Positions 1 to 6,657 of a stretch of 36,817 nucleotides of DNA are shown one piece after another (position 1 is the first letter of the stretch; the number at the start of each line of letters is the position of its first letter). The position numbers and the translations under genes are program-made. A model generated the notes under the pieces. That model was not told the DNA's origin. It was given only the letters and a program-made list of their open reading frames with translations, and made no database searches. Origin of the DNA: a virus; the IMG/VR virus record IMGVR_UViG_3300030102_002155, positions 1 through 36,817 of that record. One strand, given 5' to 3'.

Positions 1-1
1 A

Positions 2-625
2 ACAGGAGGAGGAGTGGAACAAGAGCCTACTGAACAGGCTATTGAAGAAAACGAAACAAGTCCTGAACCTGCTGAAACAGAAACTACAGTCGCTTCTGCA
101 CAGGAACTAAATGAACCTAGAGGGGTTACTGAGGAAAATGAGATTAACGGAGAGGGAGAAACAGGAGCAGGTAGAGATAGAGATGATGGAACTGAAACTG
201 CTACTGGAGCAGAGGAAAATCTCGAAAGCAGAAATCAAGAGGTGGAAGAAAGCAGGAATAGAAGAGTTTCTCCAAGAAGTAATCAAGTTATTTCAGTAGA
301 AGATATAGCAAAAAAAGTAAACGAAACAATAAAAAAAGTAGACCAAAGACTAATAGCAACTCAATTAATTGTTGCAAAAATTATGTCTAATGATGCTACA
401 ATTAGTACATATAATTCTATAAATAATGATATTTTTCAAAATCAACCTTTTATAGATGGAGGTGCTTATAATGAAACAAGAAGATATTTTGATGATAGAA
501 ATATATATGCTCAAAATCAAAATGTTTATAATGACGTCATGGATAATCGTCAAGAACAAATTGAACAAGCTAGTGATGAAGTTATAAGAACAGAAGAACA
601 TTTAAGGAGAATACGTGGATATTAA
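2..625 (+). CDS. C-terminal part of acidic protein (5' end outside window)
   Basis: The reading frame is open from base 2, with no stop before the window edge, so this is the tail of a longer gene. A GTG at 14 lacks a credible start context. The first ~90 residues are Glu/Thr/Asn-rich and disordered-looking. The last ~110 residues look folded, with amphipathic helices and Asn/Gln/Tyr-rich segments, and end in IRGY. The acidic composition matches the end of the truncated exported protein at 35807-36817, so both are probably parts of one gene on a circular map. The frames are not contiguous across the edges: 2 (mod 3) bases would have to be added. The function is unknown; a virion or cell-surface role is inferred. 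Confidence 0.7.
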   Translation, partial: TGGGVEQEPTEQAIEENETSPEPAETETTVASAQELNEPRGVTEENEINGEGETGAGRDRDDGTETATGAEENLESRNQEVEESRNRRVSPRSNQVISVEDIAKKVNETIKKVDQRLIATQLIVAKIMSNDATISTYNSINNDIFQNQPFIDGGAYNETRRYFDDRNIYAQNQNVYNDVMDNRQEQIEQASDEVIRTEEHLRRIRGY

Positions 626-842
626 AACTATAGCTGGTATTGTAGGTTTAGTCATAACCATTGGTGGATTGTTTGTGTTTCAAGGACAACTTATTCAGAG
701 GGTAGATGTATTAGAAGCCAAATCAGCACCAAACATTAAACCTTTAGAGCAAGATATAGCTATTAATAAAGCAGAAATAGCTGTTATCAAAGCTAAAATA
801 GAAGAAATAAAAGCAAGAAACTCTAATCCATTAGGACAATAA
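615..842 (+). CDS. Small membrane-anchored coiled-coil protein (i-spanin or holin-like?)
   Basis: A 75-residue protein starting at GTG 615, four bases after AAGGAGA and overlapping the previous gene by 11 bases. Residues ~5-23 form one hydrophobic helix (AGIVGLVITIGGLFVF). The rest is a charged, heptad-like helix rich in Ile/Ala/Lys/Glu. One N-terminal membrane segment followed by a periplasmic coiled coil is the plan of inner-membrane spanins, and some class III holins look similar. A tiny lipoprotein (35685-35810) lies just upstream if the map is circular, which favours a lysis role. No family signature proves this. Confidence 0.75.
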   Translation: MDIKTIAGIVGLVITIGGLFVFQGQLIQRVDVLEAKSAPNIKPLEQDIAINKAEIAVIKAKIEEIKARNSNPLGQ

Positions 843-846
843 ACTT

Positions 847-1308
847 ATGCCAAAGAAACCTGACTTAGAAAAAGAAACTAAATTTATAAATTATTTCTGT
901 GAGGGAACTACGCAGGGTAATGCAACACAATCAGCAATAAAAGCTGGTTACAATAAAGAAACAAATCCAGCACAAATGGGTGCTTATTTGCGAAAAAAAT
1001 TGTCTACAGAAATTAGAAAGAAAAATGAAGAAATGGTATCTAGTACAAGTAGTCGTGCTATAACAGTATTAAACGATTTGCTAGGTTCTGAACAAGATAG
1101 TGTAAGACTTAATACAGCTAAATTGTTGTTAGAAATCAACAACTTTCATAGTCAAAATATCAATCTTAATATTGATGACGTTAAAGAAAAAACAGACGAA
1201 GAATTAGTTTATGAACTAAAAACATTATTAGCATCTAATCCTGATTTACATGAAGCAATTTTAAATAAAGCAGAAGATGTAACAGATGACGATGACACAT
1301 TACATTAA
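847..1308 (+). CDS. terS: Terminase small subunit
   Basis: A 153-residue protein that recognises phage DNA and delivers it to the large subunit for packaging. Residues ~10-55 (FINYFCEGTTQGNATQSAIKAGY, written here in two overlapping pieces: FINYFCEGTTQG and NATQSAIKAGY) have the helix-turn-helix arrangement of the Terminase_2 type. A middle helical part follows, then a very acidic C-terminus (DDDD) usual in the family. It begins five bases after the preceding stop. Its stop codon overlaps that of the convergent minus-strand gene within TTAA. The large subunit is ~11 kb away at 12235, an unusual separation. Confidence 0.85.
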   Translation: MPKKPDLEKETKFINYFCEGTTQGNATQSAIKAGYNKETNPAQMGAYLRKKLSTEIRKKNEEMVSSTSSRAITVLNDLLGSEQDSVRLNTAKLLLEINNFHSQNINLNIDDVKEKTDEELVYELKTLLASNPDLHEAILNKAEDVTDDDDTLH

Positions 1309-1829
1309 ATAAAATCACCAATTTTTTCTAGTGCATCGCTTTCTACATCTTGTATCATTGACAAAATACGTTCGTATTTATTTTTAAATTTTTGAAATTT
1401 ATTTATAGGTATTTTTGTTAAGTTTGCTCTTACTACATTTGTATAAATAAAATCGCCATCAGCACAATGGTCACATTTTCTTATATTATTTTTTAATTTA
1501 TAAAATCCTCTTCCTGAACAAAATGGACATTTTATTAAAGTACATTCTATTAAACATGCTTTAACTATGTCACACACCAAATTTTTTTCCCCCCTTTTAA
1601 AACTGTATTTGTTTTCTAATTCTTTAATAAATATTTTGTAAAATTGTTTTAAAGATTCATCGTCATTCAAATATTTTCCGATAATAAAATCTGTTTCTTT
1701 ATTTGTTAATTTTGAGTATGAAAGTTTTAGCAATACGTCTTCTGTGCTAATAGCATTATGAACTTTGCTACGTTTACCTGACAACTCAGGAGATGACGGA
1801 GTTAGCTTTTTTAAGGTTTCAAGTTTCAT
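1305..1829 (-). CDS. Zinc-finger protein resembling phage antitermination protein Q
   Basis: A 174-residue protein, last in the minus-strand early operon. A helical N-terminal half is followed by CPFCSGRGF (101-109) and CDHCADGDF (119-127), a four-cysteine zinc knuckle with the CxxCxGxG spacing seen in DnaJ zinc fingers and in Q-type phage antiterminators. Position and size fit a late-gene activator or antiterminator, but the match is from the motif alone. The start at 1829 has no strong Shine-Dalgarno and overlaps the upstream gene by 11 bases, suggesting coupled translation. A bipartite motif copy (1817-1838) straddles this junction. A general DNA- or RNA-binding zinc protein is the alternative. 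Confidence 0.6.
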   Translation of the reverse strand: MKLETLKKLTPSSPELSGKRSKVHNAISTEDVLLKLSYSKLTNKETDFIIGKYLNDDESLKQFYKIFIKELENKYSFKRGEKNLVCDIVKACLIECTLIKCPFCSGRGFYKLKNNIRKCDHCADGDFIYTNVVRANLTKIPINKFQKFKNKYERILSMIQDVESDALEKIGDFI

Positions 1830-1838
1830 TTGTTAACT
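1817..1838 (+). repeat. Bipartite motif copy (degenerate)
   Basis: TTTCAA-N8-TGTTAACT, straddling the junction of two minus-strand genes. Part of the dispersed family described in the findings. Confidence 0.6.
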
Positions 1839-2103
1839 TATACCAATCTAATAACTCTTTTTGAGTGCCATATTTAGCCTCCCAAGTATGCGTTCCTATG
1901 TGGTGTATTCCCTCGTGTCCCTGATGATGAGCATGACACAACGGAATGAATTTATCTAGCGATTTTAACCCCATACCAGCCCCTGTAAAGTGATGTATAC
2001 ACGGCTGTGTGTAAACCCCTAAATGCTTTTTACAAACTACGCATCCGAAATCAATCATTTTCTTATATTTTTCTTGTACTTCTTTAGTTGGTCTTTTAGC
2101 CAT
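1819..2103 (-). CDS. HNH-like nuclease, Ref/NinG-type
   Basis: A 94-residue protein from ATG 2103; a TTG nine bases upstream (2112) is a weaker choice. Metal and active-site residues are visible: CVVC (21-24), HH (37-38), PLCHAHH (54-60) and GIHH (65-68), followed by WEAKYGTQKELL. This Cys/His order is typical of RecA-dependent Ref-like and HNHc_6 phage nucleases that act in phage recombination. It lies in an operon with a helicase-loader-like gene and opposite the annealing protein and exonuclease, which fits recombination-dependent DNA processing. No clear ribosome binding site precedes it. A bipartite motif copy sits at 2107-2128, right before the start. Confidence 0.75.
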   Translation of the reverse strand: MAKRPTKEVQEKYKKMIDFGCVVCKKHLGVYTQPCIHHFTGAGMGLKSLDKFIPLCHAHHQGHEGIHHIGTHTWEAKYGTQKELLDWYKLTNET

Positions 2104-2106
2104 AGT

Positions 2107-2128
2107 TTTCAATTATCGAATGTTAACA
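2107..2128 (+). repeat. Bipartite motif copy
   Basis: TTTCAA-N8-TGTTAACA, at the start of the Ref-like gene, opposite in orientation to that gene. Confidence 0.65.
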
Positions 2129-2143
2129 TATAGCTATTATTAA

Positions 2144-2503
2144 TTAATCAAGTTCTTGGTAAAATTTCTTTTCTCTACGCAAATTAGCTGACTGTGTTCT
2201 AAATAAATCACAAAATAATTCAGCAGATTTTAGTTTATACTTAGTGTCGATAATTGTTTTTTTTAATTCTACGAGCTTATCAATGTGATTAATAACCTCT
2301 ACCTGTGTGTTTGCCCACGCTTCTTTTTCTTTTTGTGTCATTTTTCTATCAGACAGAGATATAAACGCTTGGTCTCTCTCCAATTTCATCTCTAACGTAT
2401 GTTTTTCGTATTCTGATTCAGCTTTAGCAAGTCTCTCACCTAACTCTGAAATGTGCATTACAGCCTTTTCAAGAGCCTCATCTCCTAATCTTATAGCCGT
2501 CAT
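2144..2503 (-). CDS. Coiled-coil early protein, unknown function
   Basis: A 119-residue, almost entirely helical and highly charged protein. Residues ~10-45 and ~65-100 have long Leu/Ile/Lys/Glu heptad runs, suggesting a helical hairpin or dimeric coiled coil. The start codon overlaps the stop of the loader-like gene (ATGA at 2500-2503), and AAAGGAG lies ten bases upstream, so the two are translationally coupled. Partnership with the loader-like or nuclease neighbours is inferred from the operon. I do not recognise the family. Confidence 0.75.
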   Translation of the reverse strand: MTAIRLGDEALEKAVMHISELGERLAKAESEYEKHTLEMKLERDQAFISLSDRKMTQKEKEAWANTQVEVINHIDKLVELKKTIIDTKYKLKSAELFCDLFRTQSANLRREKKFYQELD

Positions 2504-2961
2504 TTATTACAGACTCCTTTTAACTTGTTTTTGACATTATTTGGTAAAGCGTCATACTTTGCATTATTAATTTCTGATTTGTATAAGTCTACAAACTTTT
2601 CTGTCATTCTATCTACCTCAGTCTCAAGCATTGTCCTTATTCTTTTTTCTCCAATAATTTGTATAACTCTCATAAAATTTTTATCTTTTTCAAAAAATTC
2701 CTTTGGTTTATTTCTGTTAACAAATTGCAAAAACATGGTTGCATAATCCTTGTCTTTCTCCATATTTTTTGTAATGTCGCAAACCTGTGGTTTCCATTCT
2801 GAGGTTTTTGTATGGTTTGATAATGATTTAAGACAGTCTTCTAAATTTTCATCTTTGAAAGCAATCCAGTAAAACCCAATCTGAACTGTGTTTAATTTTT
2901 TCTGTTTAGGGTAGGCGTCGTCAATTAGCCTTACGAATCCATTGAATTCATTTTTATTCAT
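2500..2961 (-). CDS. Helicase loader / replisome organiser-like protein (G39P-type)
   Basis: A 153-residue protein starting at ATG 2961, chosen because GAGGAG sits six bases upstream; a GTG at 2967 would overlap that site. The N-terminal half (VRLIDDAYP, TVQIGFYWIAFKD, SLSNHTKTSEWKPQ) follows the pattern of the loader-and-inhibitor family typified by SPP1 G39P, which binds and delivers replicative helicase. The C-terminal part is helical and charged. No phage helicase, primase or polymerase is seen, so the likely partner is the host DnaB. First gene of the minus early operon, behind a good promoter at 3058-3030. Confidence 0.65.
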   Translation of the reverse strand: MNKNEFNGFVRLIDDAYPKQKKLNTVQIGFYWIAFKDENLEDCLKSLSNHTKTSEWKPQVCDITKNMEKDKDYATMFLQFVNRNKPKEFFEKDKNFMRVIQIIGEKRIRTMLETEVDRMTEKFVDLYKSEINNAKYDALPNNVKNKLKGVCNK

Positions 2962-3029
2962 ACACACTCCTCAAGTGAATATTAATTATTAATATTAATT
3001 ATAATAAATATTAATTATATATGTTTATT

Positions 3030-3058
3030 AATATAGATATTAACTTATAAAAAGTCAA
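3030..3058 (-). promoter_or_regulatory. Sigma70-type promoter of the minus early operon
   Basis: Read on the minus strand: TTGACT (3058-3053), 17-base spacer, TATATT (3035-3030). Five of six bases match at each box and the spacing is ideal. The transcript would start near 3023, about 60 bases before the first gene. Confidence 0.7.
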
Positions 3059-3080
3059 ACTATTTATTATTCAAAAATGA

Positions 3081-3109
3081 TTGCAAAATATAAAATATGA
3101 TGTTATCTT
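3081..3109 (+). promoter_or_regulatory. Sigma70-type promoter of the plus early operon
   Basis: TTGCAA (3081-3086), 17-base spacer, TATCTT (3104-3109). The predicted start is near 3116, just before the structured leader at 3129-3200. The same TTGCAA-17 arrangement occurs before the large terminase. Confidence 0.5.
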
Positions 3110-3128
3110 AAAAAGACCTATAAATGAT

Positions 3129-3200
3129 GTCGTATGTGTTGGTGGCAGAAATGCCGAGAGGGAATGTAAAAGCAGTAAGTACCAATTTTCCCCATACGAT
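3129..3200 (+). ncRNA. Structured 5' leader RNA with possible pseudoknot (unclassified)
   Basis: Nested complementary segments in the leader of the recombination operon. Outer stem: CGTATG (3131-3136) with CATACG (3193-3198), extendable by two pairs. Inner stem: TTGGT (3139-3143) with ACCAA (3181-3185). A hairpin GGCA-GAAA-TGCC (3144-3155) is closed by a GNRA tetraloop. GGGAA (3160-3164) can pair with TTCCC (3188-3192) across the inner stem, giving a pseudoknot. The conserved cores of hammerhead, TPP, FMN, cobalamin, glycine or fluoride RNAs are not present. A cis-regulatory element or riboswitch is inferred. The first gene starts at 3225. Confidence 0.5.
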
Positions 3201-3224
3201 TCAAAAACAACATGAGGATATACT

Positions 3225-3740
3225 ATGAGCATAGAAGTAGCTGAACACTTAATGAAACAATATGACTTTCTTACAAAAAAAGACTTTTGGGACTGTCATG
3301 GAACACCAATCATAAAACATTACGCCCTATTGCAAGTCGCACTAACTAATAAAATTACATTTGGCAAACCTGATGTTTTGGACATAGACTTAAAAAACAG
3401 AATATGTTGTATCGGCATATTGGCAAAAATGAGTAACAAAGAAGAATACGATTTGGGAGAGGCATGTCCTGAAAATTGTACCAACGCATACACTACAGCT
3501 ATGGCAATCAAACGTGCCAAAGACAGAGCCGTAATTAAGGTTTTAGGACTTTATGGAAAAGTTTACTCAGACGCAGATGTGGTAACAGACAAAGACGGAA
3601 ACAAAGCATTTGCAGAAGACATACAAGTGTGGCAAGGAACAACTGAAGAACAAGTAGCAAAGGCTATCGCAGAGGTTAACAACCTAAAGAAAGAAACAAA
3701 GGTAGATTTAAAAAATGAGGTGTTAACAAATGGAAAGTAA
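3225..3740 (+). CDS. Probable single-strand DNA annealing protein (Rad52/Sak-like)
   Basis: A 171-residue protein with a good start (GAGGATATACT before ATG). Residues ~85-115 (NAYTTAMAIKRAKDRAV, then IKVLGLYGKVYSD) match the segment shared by small phage annealing proteins, where the T-A-x-KRA-x-DRA helix precedes a conserved GLYG/YSD turn. The N-terminal ~80 residues form the mixed beta sheet usual before it. The C-terminal tail is charged and helical. It overlaps the next gene, a YqaJ-type exonuclease, by 11 bases, the standard phage recombination pair. The exact superfamily is inferred. Confidence 0.65.
   Translation: MSIEVAEHLMKQYDFLTKKDFWDCHGTPIIKHYALLQVALTNKITFGKPDVLDIDLKNRICCIGILAKMSNKEEYDLGEACPENCTNAYTTAMAIKRAKDRAVIKVLGLYGKVYSDADVVTDKDGNKAFAEDIQVWQGTTEEQVAKAIAEVNNLKKETKVDLKNEVLTNGK
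3707..3728 (+). repeat. Bipartite motif copy
   Basis: TTTAAA-N8-TGTTAACA, ending one base before the exonuclease ATG; the GAGG ribosome site lies in its spacer. Confidence 0.7.
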
Positions 3741-4464
3741 AGTAAATCTACGTTCTAGCCTGTTTGGAAACTACTGTTTCGGCATGTATACAAAAAGACA
3801 CATACAACTTTTCAACGACCTTTATGCTATAGAGGAGCAAATACCACCATTTCAAAAAAACCTAATGAGGTACGGAACAACACACGAAAAGCATGGTGTG
3901 GCAGAATTTATCAACTGGTTTGGTCAAATGCCTGAAAATATACTTTCAGAGCAACTAAACCTAATTGTCCCTGTTAGCGATGATGTTAGCCTATCAAGTA
4001 CCCCTGACGGATTTTGCATGGACGGGAACGCTTTGGTTGAGGTCAAATGCACCAAGATAAAAAAACAAACAAAACCTAAGTTTGACGCAAGGTGGCTACC
4101 TCAAGTGTTCGGTCAAATGCTAGTCGTAAATGATTACTACAAAGCAAACAAAATAGACAAAAAAATAGACAAAACTTTTCTTGTAAACTGGGCAGAGAAA
4201 GACACAAAGATATACATGGTTCAAAGGAATGACGACGCAATACACATGATTAAGGAATTGTTGATGAATTACGGACAGACTTTTAACAAAATGAGCAATG
4301 TTGCTAAAAATTTACCTGACCTAATTGACTTAGAAGACAATCAAAAGAACGAATTACTTAACTCAATACAAAAAGACCTGAAAACCAATGATGAGGTGCA
4401 ACATCAAATCATGGAACAAGCGTTAGAAAATAGCGTTAAGTTAGTCTATGAGGCAAGTATTTAA
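3730..4464 (+). CDS. YqaJ/lambda-type 5'-3' exonuclease
   Basis: A 244-residue protein that would resect double-stranded DNA ends for the annealing protein upstream. Visible PD-(D/E)XK elements: THEKHG (about 51-56, first acidic ligand), TPDG with D93, EVK at 104-106, and the downstream Gln helix LPQVFGQM (about 124-131). Residues ~35-60 (PPFQKNLMRYGTTHE) match the start of YqaJ viral recombinase domains. Length is normal for the family. GAGG precedes ATG 3730 within a bipartite motif copy (3707-3728). Confidence 0.85.
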   Translation: MESKVNLRSSLFGNYCFGMYTKRHIQLFNDLYAIEEQIPPFQKNLMRYGTTHEKHGVAEFINWFGQMPENILSEQLNLIVPVSDDVSLSSTPDGFCMDGNALVEVKCTKIKKQTKPKFDARWLPQVFGQMLVVNDYYKANKIDKKIDKTFLVNWAEKDTKIYMVQRNDDAIHMIKELLMNYGQTFNKMSNVAKNLPDLIDLEDNQKNELLNSIQKDLKTNDEVQHQIMEQALENSVKLVYEASI

Positions 4465-4481
4465 AGATTTCAATGTTAACA
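4460..4481 (+). repeat. Bipartite motif copy
   Basis: TTTAAA-N8-TGTTAACA in the short gap between the exonuclease and the 4497 gene. Confidence 0.75.
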
Positions 4482-4496
4482 ATACAGGAGAAAAAT

Positions 4497-4730
4497 ATGA
4501 CAAAGAAAGTAACAGAGATAAAAAAAGAAAAGAAAAGCGTGATGAAAATGGCATACGAGGGTGCAATATATGATATTGAAAGTCACTTTGACATTATGTA
4601 TCACAGAACAAACTTAATGGCTATTAAAAGAATGATAATGAGATTACCCTCATTACATGAAGTAGAACAAGCGTTAGAAAAAATAGAAATAGCAAGACTA
4701 AGATTGGAGAAAAGAGATGCCGAAGAATAA
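4497..4730 (+). CDS. Small basic helical early protein, unknown
   Basis: 77 residues from ATG 4497, which follows CAGGAG by six bases. An in-frame ATG at 4473 has no ribosome site and lies inside a bipartite motif copy. The N-terminus is Lys-rich. Residues ~18-70 are helical with Met/Ile/Arg-rich segments. The gene overlaps the next by 14 bases. No family recognised; operon position suggests a recombination or host-takeover accessory. Confidence 0.7.
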   Translation: MTKKVTEIKKEKKSVMKMAYEGAIYDIESHFDIMYHRTNLMAIKRMIMRLPSLHEVEQALEKIEIARLRLEKRDAEE

Positions 4731-5013
4731 TGTAGAGTACGAAAGTTTGTTTCCTAACGATATTTTAAAAGAAGAGGTAGAAGCAATATACCAAAAGCTC
4801 AAAAAAATAAATCAGGAAACAGGAAAGAACCACCCTGTCTTTCAAAACGGAAACGTAGAGAGAGACGGCAAAACTTACAGCGTCAGCTTATGGTTTAATG
4901 AAAAAGAGGGTAAAAGGTTCTTAACTTACAAGAGAGAAGAAACAAACAAGGAGAGCAAGAATTTTCAGAAAAAAGAAACTGGCTCGGATGTAAAACCTTT
5001 TTGGGAGAATTAA
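4717..5013 (+). CDS. Small beta-rich early protein, possibly ssDNA-binding
   Basis: 98 residues. The core NHPVFQNGNVERDGKTYSV (about 39-57), followed by SLWFNEKEGKRFLTYK, resembles the common short phage proteins with the pattern HPxxxGxxxxxGKxYxxSxWxNEKxGxxxxxL, often near recombination genes. The C-terminus DVKPFWEN is acidic with aromatic residues, reminiscent of SSB tails. An OB-like single-strand-binding role is a guess. Start overlaps the upstream gene; the stop abuts the next start (TAAATG). Confidence 0.6.
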   Translation: MPKNNVEYESLFPNDILKEEVEAIYQKLKKINQETGKNHPVFQNGNVERDGKTYSVSLWFNEKEGKRFLTYKREETNKESKNFQKKETGSDVKPFWEN

Positions 5014-5268
5014 ATGTTGATGACAGACTACACAATAACAGAAGACTTGTTGAAAAATGTACGAGAGTGCGAAGAAATATCCATAAACAACATACCAAAA
5101 GAACACAGGGAAACTAAGCTCCCTGTGGGTGTTGTGTGTGAACTATCATACCAACAAGGACAACGTGACGCTTATCGAGAAGTTATTAATTTGATACTAG
5201 CTAAAGACGAGCAAATCATGGGACTATATGACGAAATGGCAAGAAAAATGAGAGGGAAAAAACAATGA
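5014..5268 (+). CDS. Small early protein, unknown
   Basis: 84 residues. ATG 5014 directly follows the upstream stop; ATG 5020 is an equally good start in the same frame. A middle segment, KLPVGVVCELSYQQGQRDAY, resembles short phage proteins with a QGxRDA helix. The C-terminus is basic (RKMRGKKQ). No membrane segment. Overlaps the next start (ATGAGC) by four bases. Confidence 0.7.
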   Translation: MLMTDYTITEDLLKNVRECEEISINNIPKEHRETKLPVGVVCELSYQQGQRDAYREVINLILAKDEQIMGLYDEMARKMRGKKQ

Positions 5269-5585
5269 GCTATCACAAACAATATTACAAAGACCACCCT
5301 GAGTTAAAAGAAAAACAAAGAAAGCGATATTCAAGCATGACTCAAGAACAAAAAAAAGAGTTTTTGGATAAACAGAAAAGCAAGAGAGCAAATGAAACAA
5401 AAGAACAAAGAGAGGCAAGGTTGTACGCACAAAGAAAGAGATACCAAAAAAACAGAGAGGCAAGGTTAACATACCAAAAAATTTACAACAAAAAGAAAAT
5501 AGAAAAAATTGAAACGCTTGAGCAAGAAGTTAAAGTTTTAAAAGAATGTGTAAAAAAATACGAGGCAACAAATGAGACAACTTAA
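5265..5585 (+). CDS. Lys/Arg-rich helical protein, probable nucleic-acid binder
   Basis: 106 residues, of which about a third are Lys or Arg. It begins with SYHKQYYKDHPELKEKQRKR, and variants of RYxxxxxExxxE recur through residues 5-75, giving a long basic helix. Residues ~80-102 form a Leu-heptad coiled coil. This composition suggests nucleic-acid binding or dimerisation. Overlaps both neighbours. Family not recognised. Confidence 0.65.
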   Translation: MSYHKQYYKDHPELKEKQRKRYSSMTQEQKKEFLDKQKSKRANETKEQREARLYAQRKRYQKNREARLTYQKIYNKKKIEKIETLEQEVKVLKECVKKYEATNETT

Positions 5586-5853
5586 AGACGAAGAGACAAT
5601 TATAAAAAAACAAATAAGAAAAGAAGTAAATGAATTTTTAAAAAACACAAAATGGGCAAAGTATAACCCTAACGGCATTTACGTTTTATCAACTCTTATA
5701 AGAGAAGTGTTTGAATTTGCACATGCAAAGTTTAAGGTTTCATATCGTTCTAAAGATGAAATTGACTCAATTTTTTATCATTTTGTCTTGTCCGTATTGC
5801 TGGACACTATGACAGACGCCATGCATGACGATACAGACAAAACTAAGCATTGA
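5572..5853 (+). CDS. Small early protein, unknown
   Basis: 93 residues, mostly helical with aromatic positions (KWAKYNPNGIYVL; EVFEFAHAKF; SIFYHFVLSVLLD). Begins inside the end of the previous gene. It is the last gene before the 104-base gap holding a bipartite motif copy, an inverted repeat and a promoter candidate, so it may close the first plus-strand operon, though no terminator is seen. Confidence 0.65.
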   Translation: MRQLKDEETIIKKQIRKEVNEFLKNTKWAKYNPNGIYVLSTLIREVFEFAHAKFKVSYRSKDEIDSIFYHFVLSVLLDTMTDAMHDDTDKTKH

Positions 5854-5875
5854 TTTAAATAATTCATTGTTAACA
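5854..5875 (+). repeat. Bipartite motif copy
   Basis: TTTAAA-N8-TGTTAACA directly after the stop at 5853, about 62 bases upstream of a predicted transcription start. Confidence 0.75.
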
Positions 5876-5883
5876 CTTCGTAT

Positions 5884-5913
5884 TTAAATAACGTAACTAT
5901 AGACGTTATTTAA
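5884..5913. repeat. Perfect 11-bp inverted repeat (operator or hairpin)
   Basis: TTAAATAACGT (5884-5894) and ACGTTATTTAA (5903-5913) separated by eight bases. The right arm overlaps the -35 region of the promoter candidate at 5900-5927, as expected for an operator. Confidence 0.6.
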
Positions 5914-5927
5914 TAATGTGTCATAAT
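5900..5927 (+). promoter_or_regulatory. Promoter candidate before the 5958 gene
   Basis: TAGACG (5900-5905), 16-base spacer, CATAAT (5922-5927). The start would be near 5934, placing the TGTTAACA half of the motif at 5854-5875 about 62 bases upstream. The -35 box is weak. Confidence 0.4.
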
Positions 5928-5957
5928 ATATCTACTACTAACTATTGTGAGGATAAT

Positions 5958-6239
5958 ATGAGTGTAATCATACCAAAAGACAGTAAAGCGATGAAATTGA
6001 TTAAAAAACATCGTGGAAATATGGAAAAATTAGCAAAATTGATGAAACCTATAATAATTAATTATGTAGAATTTGAGAAAGAGTGCTACGAAAAACACGA
6101 CGATAGAAACATTAACAATGATAAATTCGATTACTCAGACTTAGACGACATAATACATGAAATGTTAAATCATGATTTTTATTATGCTGTTCAAGAGATA
6201 CGAGAAGAATTAGAAGAAAAGGGAGCAAAGCATGAGTAG
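5958..6239 (+). CDS. Small acidic/helical early protein, unknown
   Basis: 93 residues from ATG 5958, chosen because GTGAGGATAAT precedes it; an upstream in-frame ATG (5916) lies in the promoter region. The N-terminal half is basic and the C-terminal half acidic (DYSDLDDIIHEML; EIREELEEKG). No family recognised. Overlaps the zinc-ribbon gene by eight bases. Confidence 0.65.
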   Translation: MSVIIPKDSKAMKLIKKHRGNMEKLAKLMKPIIINYVEFEKECYEKHDDRNINNDKFDYSDLDDIIHEMLNHDFYYAVQEIREELEEKGAKHE

Positions 6240-6453
6240 TATGACAGGAGAGTGGTGTTGCACAGAATGTGGCTCATACAATGCTTATCAAGAAACATTC
6301 AGCGATGATGAAATAGGACACATTATGGGCTGTGATGATTGTGGTTACTATGACGTATACAGAGAAAATGCAAAAACAGGACAAGTAATAGAAGAATATC
6401 AAGGCAAAGAACATTGCTATGCCAAAGAAGATAAGGAGAAAGACGATGAGTAA
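6232..6453 (+). CDS. Small zinc-ribbon protein
   Basis: 73 residues with WCCTECGSYNAY (8-19) and CDDCGYYDVY (34-43): two CxxC knuckles about 20 residues apart, each followed by aromatic residues, the pattern of a rubredoxin-like zinc ribbon. Phage proteins of this size often bind host RNA polymerase or other machinery, but nothing here fixes a target. The acidic tail ends EDKEKDDE. Confidence 0.7.
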   Translation: MSSMTGEWCCTECGSYNAYQETFSDDEIGHIMGCDDCGYYDVYRENAKTGQVIEEYQGKEHCYAKEDKEKDDE

Positions 6454-6643
6454 AGAATATACATTTGAAATAATGGAAGACTTAGAAAAAATGGGCTTTT
6501 CTGAGCAACAGGTTACAGAAATAATAAATGTTTTTTATAACAATAGAAAAGAGTTTGCAAAAATGCTTAATTTATTCAACGAAGAACATGGCATTAAAGA
6601 GTCAATGAAAATAGTTTCAGCAGACAAGATAACAGTAAATTAA
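6446..6643 (+). CDS. Small helical early protein, unknown
   Basis: 65 residues from ATG 6446, preceded by AAGGAGAAAGACG; an in-frame ATG at 6419 has no ribosome site. Starts eight bases inside the previous gene. Residues 12-25 (LEKMGFSEQQVTEI) look like a UBA-like or HTH-like helix turn. Unknown function. Confidence 0.65.
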   Translation: MSKEYTFEIMEDLEKMGFSEQQVTEIINVFYNNRKEFAKMLNLFNEEHGIKESMKIVSADKITVN

Positions 6644-6657
6644 GAGAGGACAAGTAA

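Larger units (their letters stand above)
2962..3128. promoter_or_regulatory. Divergent early control region with TATTAATTA-type repeats
   Basis: Very AT-rich gap between the two divergent early operons. Between 2977 and 3020 the motif ATTAATTAT or close variants occurs three times. These repeats lie just downstream of the predicted minus-strand transcription start, where a repressor or activator could act. Both core promoters are listed separately. Confidence 0.6.

Noticed and set aside
2715-2722. TGTTAACA inside the loader-like gene as a functional copy
   Set aside because: It lacks the TTTAAA half eight bases away on either strand; the copies at 7397, 16997 and 26094 fail in the same way.
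3129-3200. A tRNA gene
   Set aside because: There is no seven-pair acceptor with a T-arm TTCRANY loop and stem in register; the pairing present is a different nested fold.
4473-4496. Start of the 77-residue gene at ATG 4473
   Set aside because: No ribosome site and it lies in a motif copy, while ATG 4497 follows CAGGAG at good distance.
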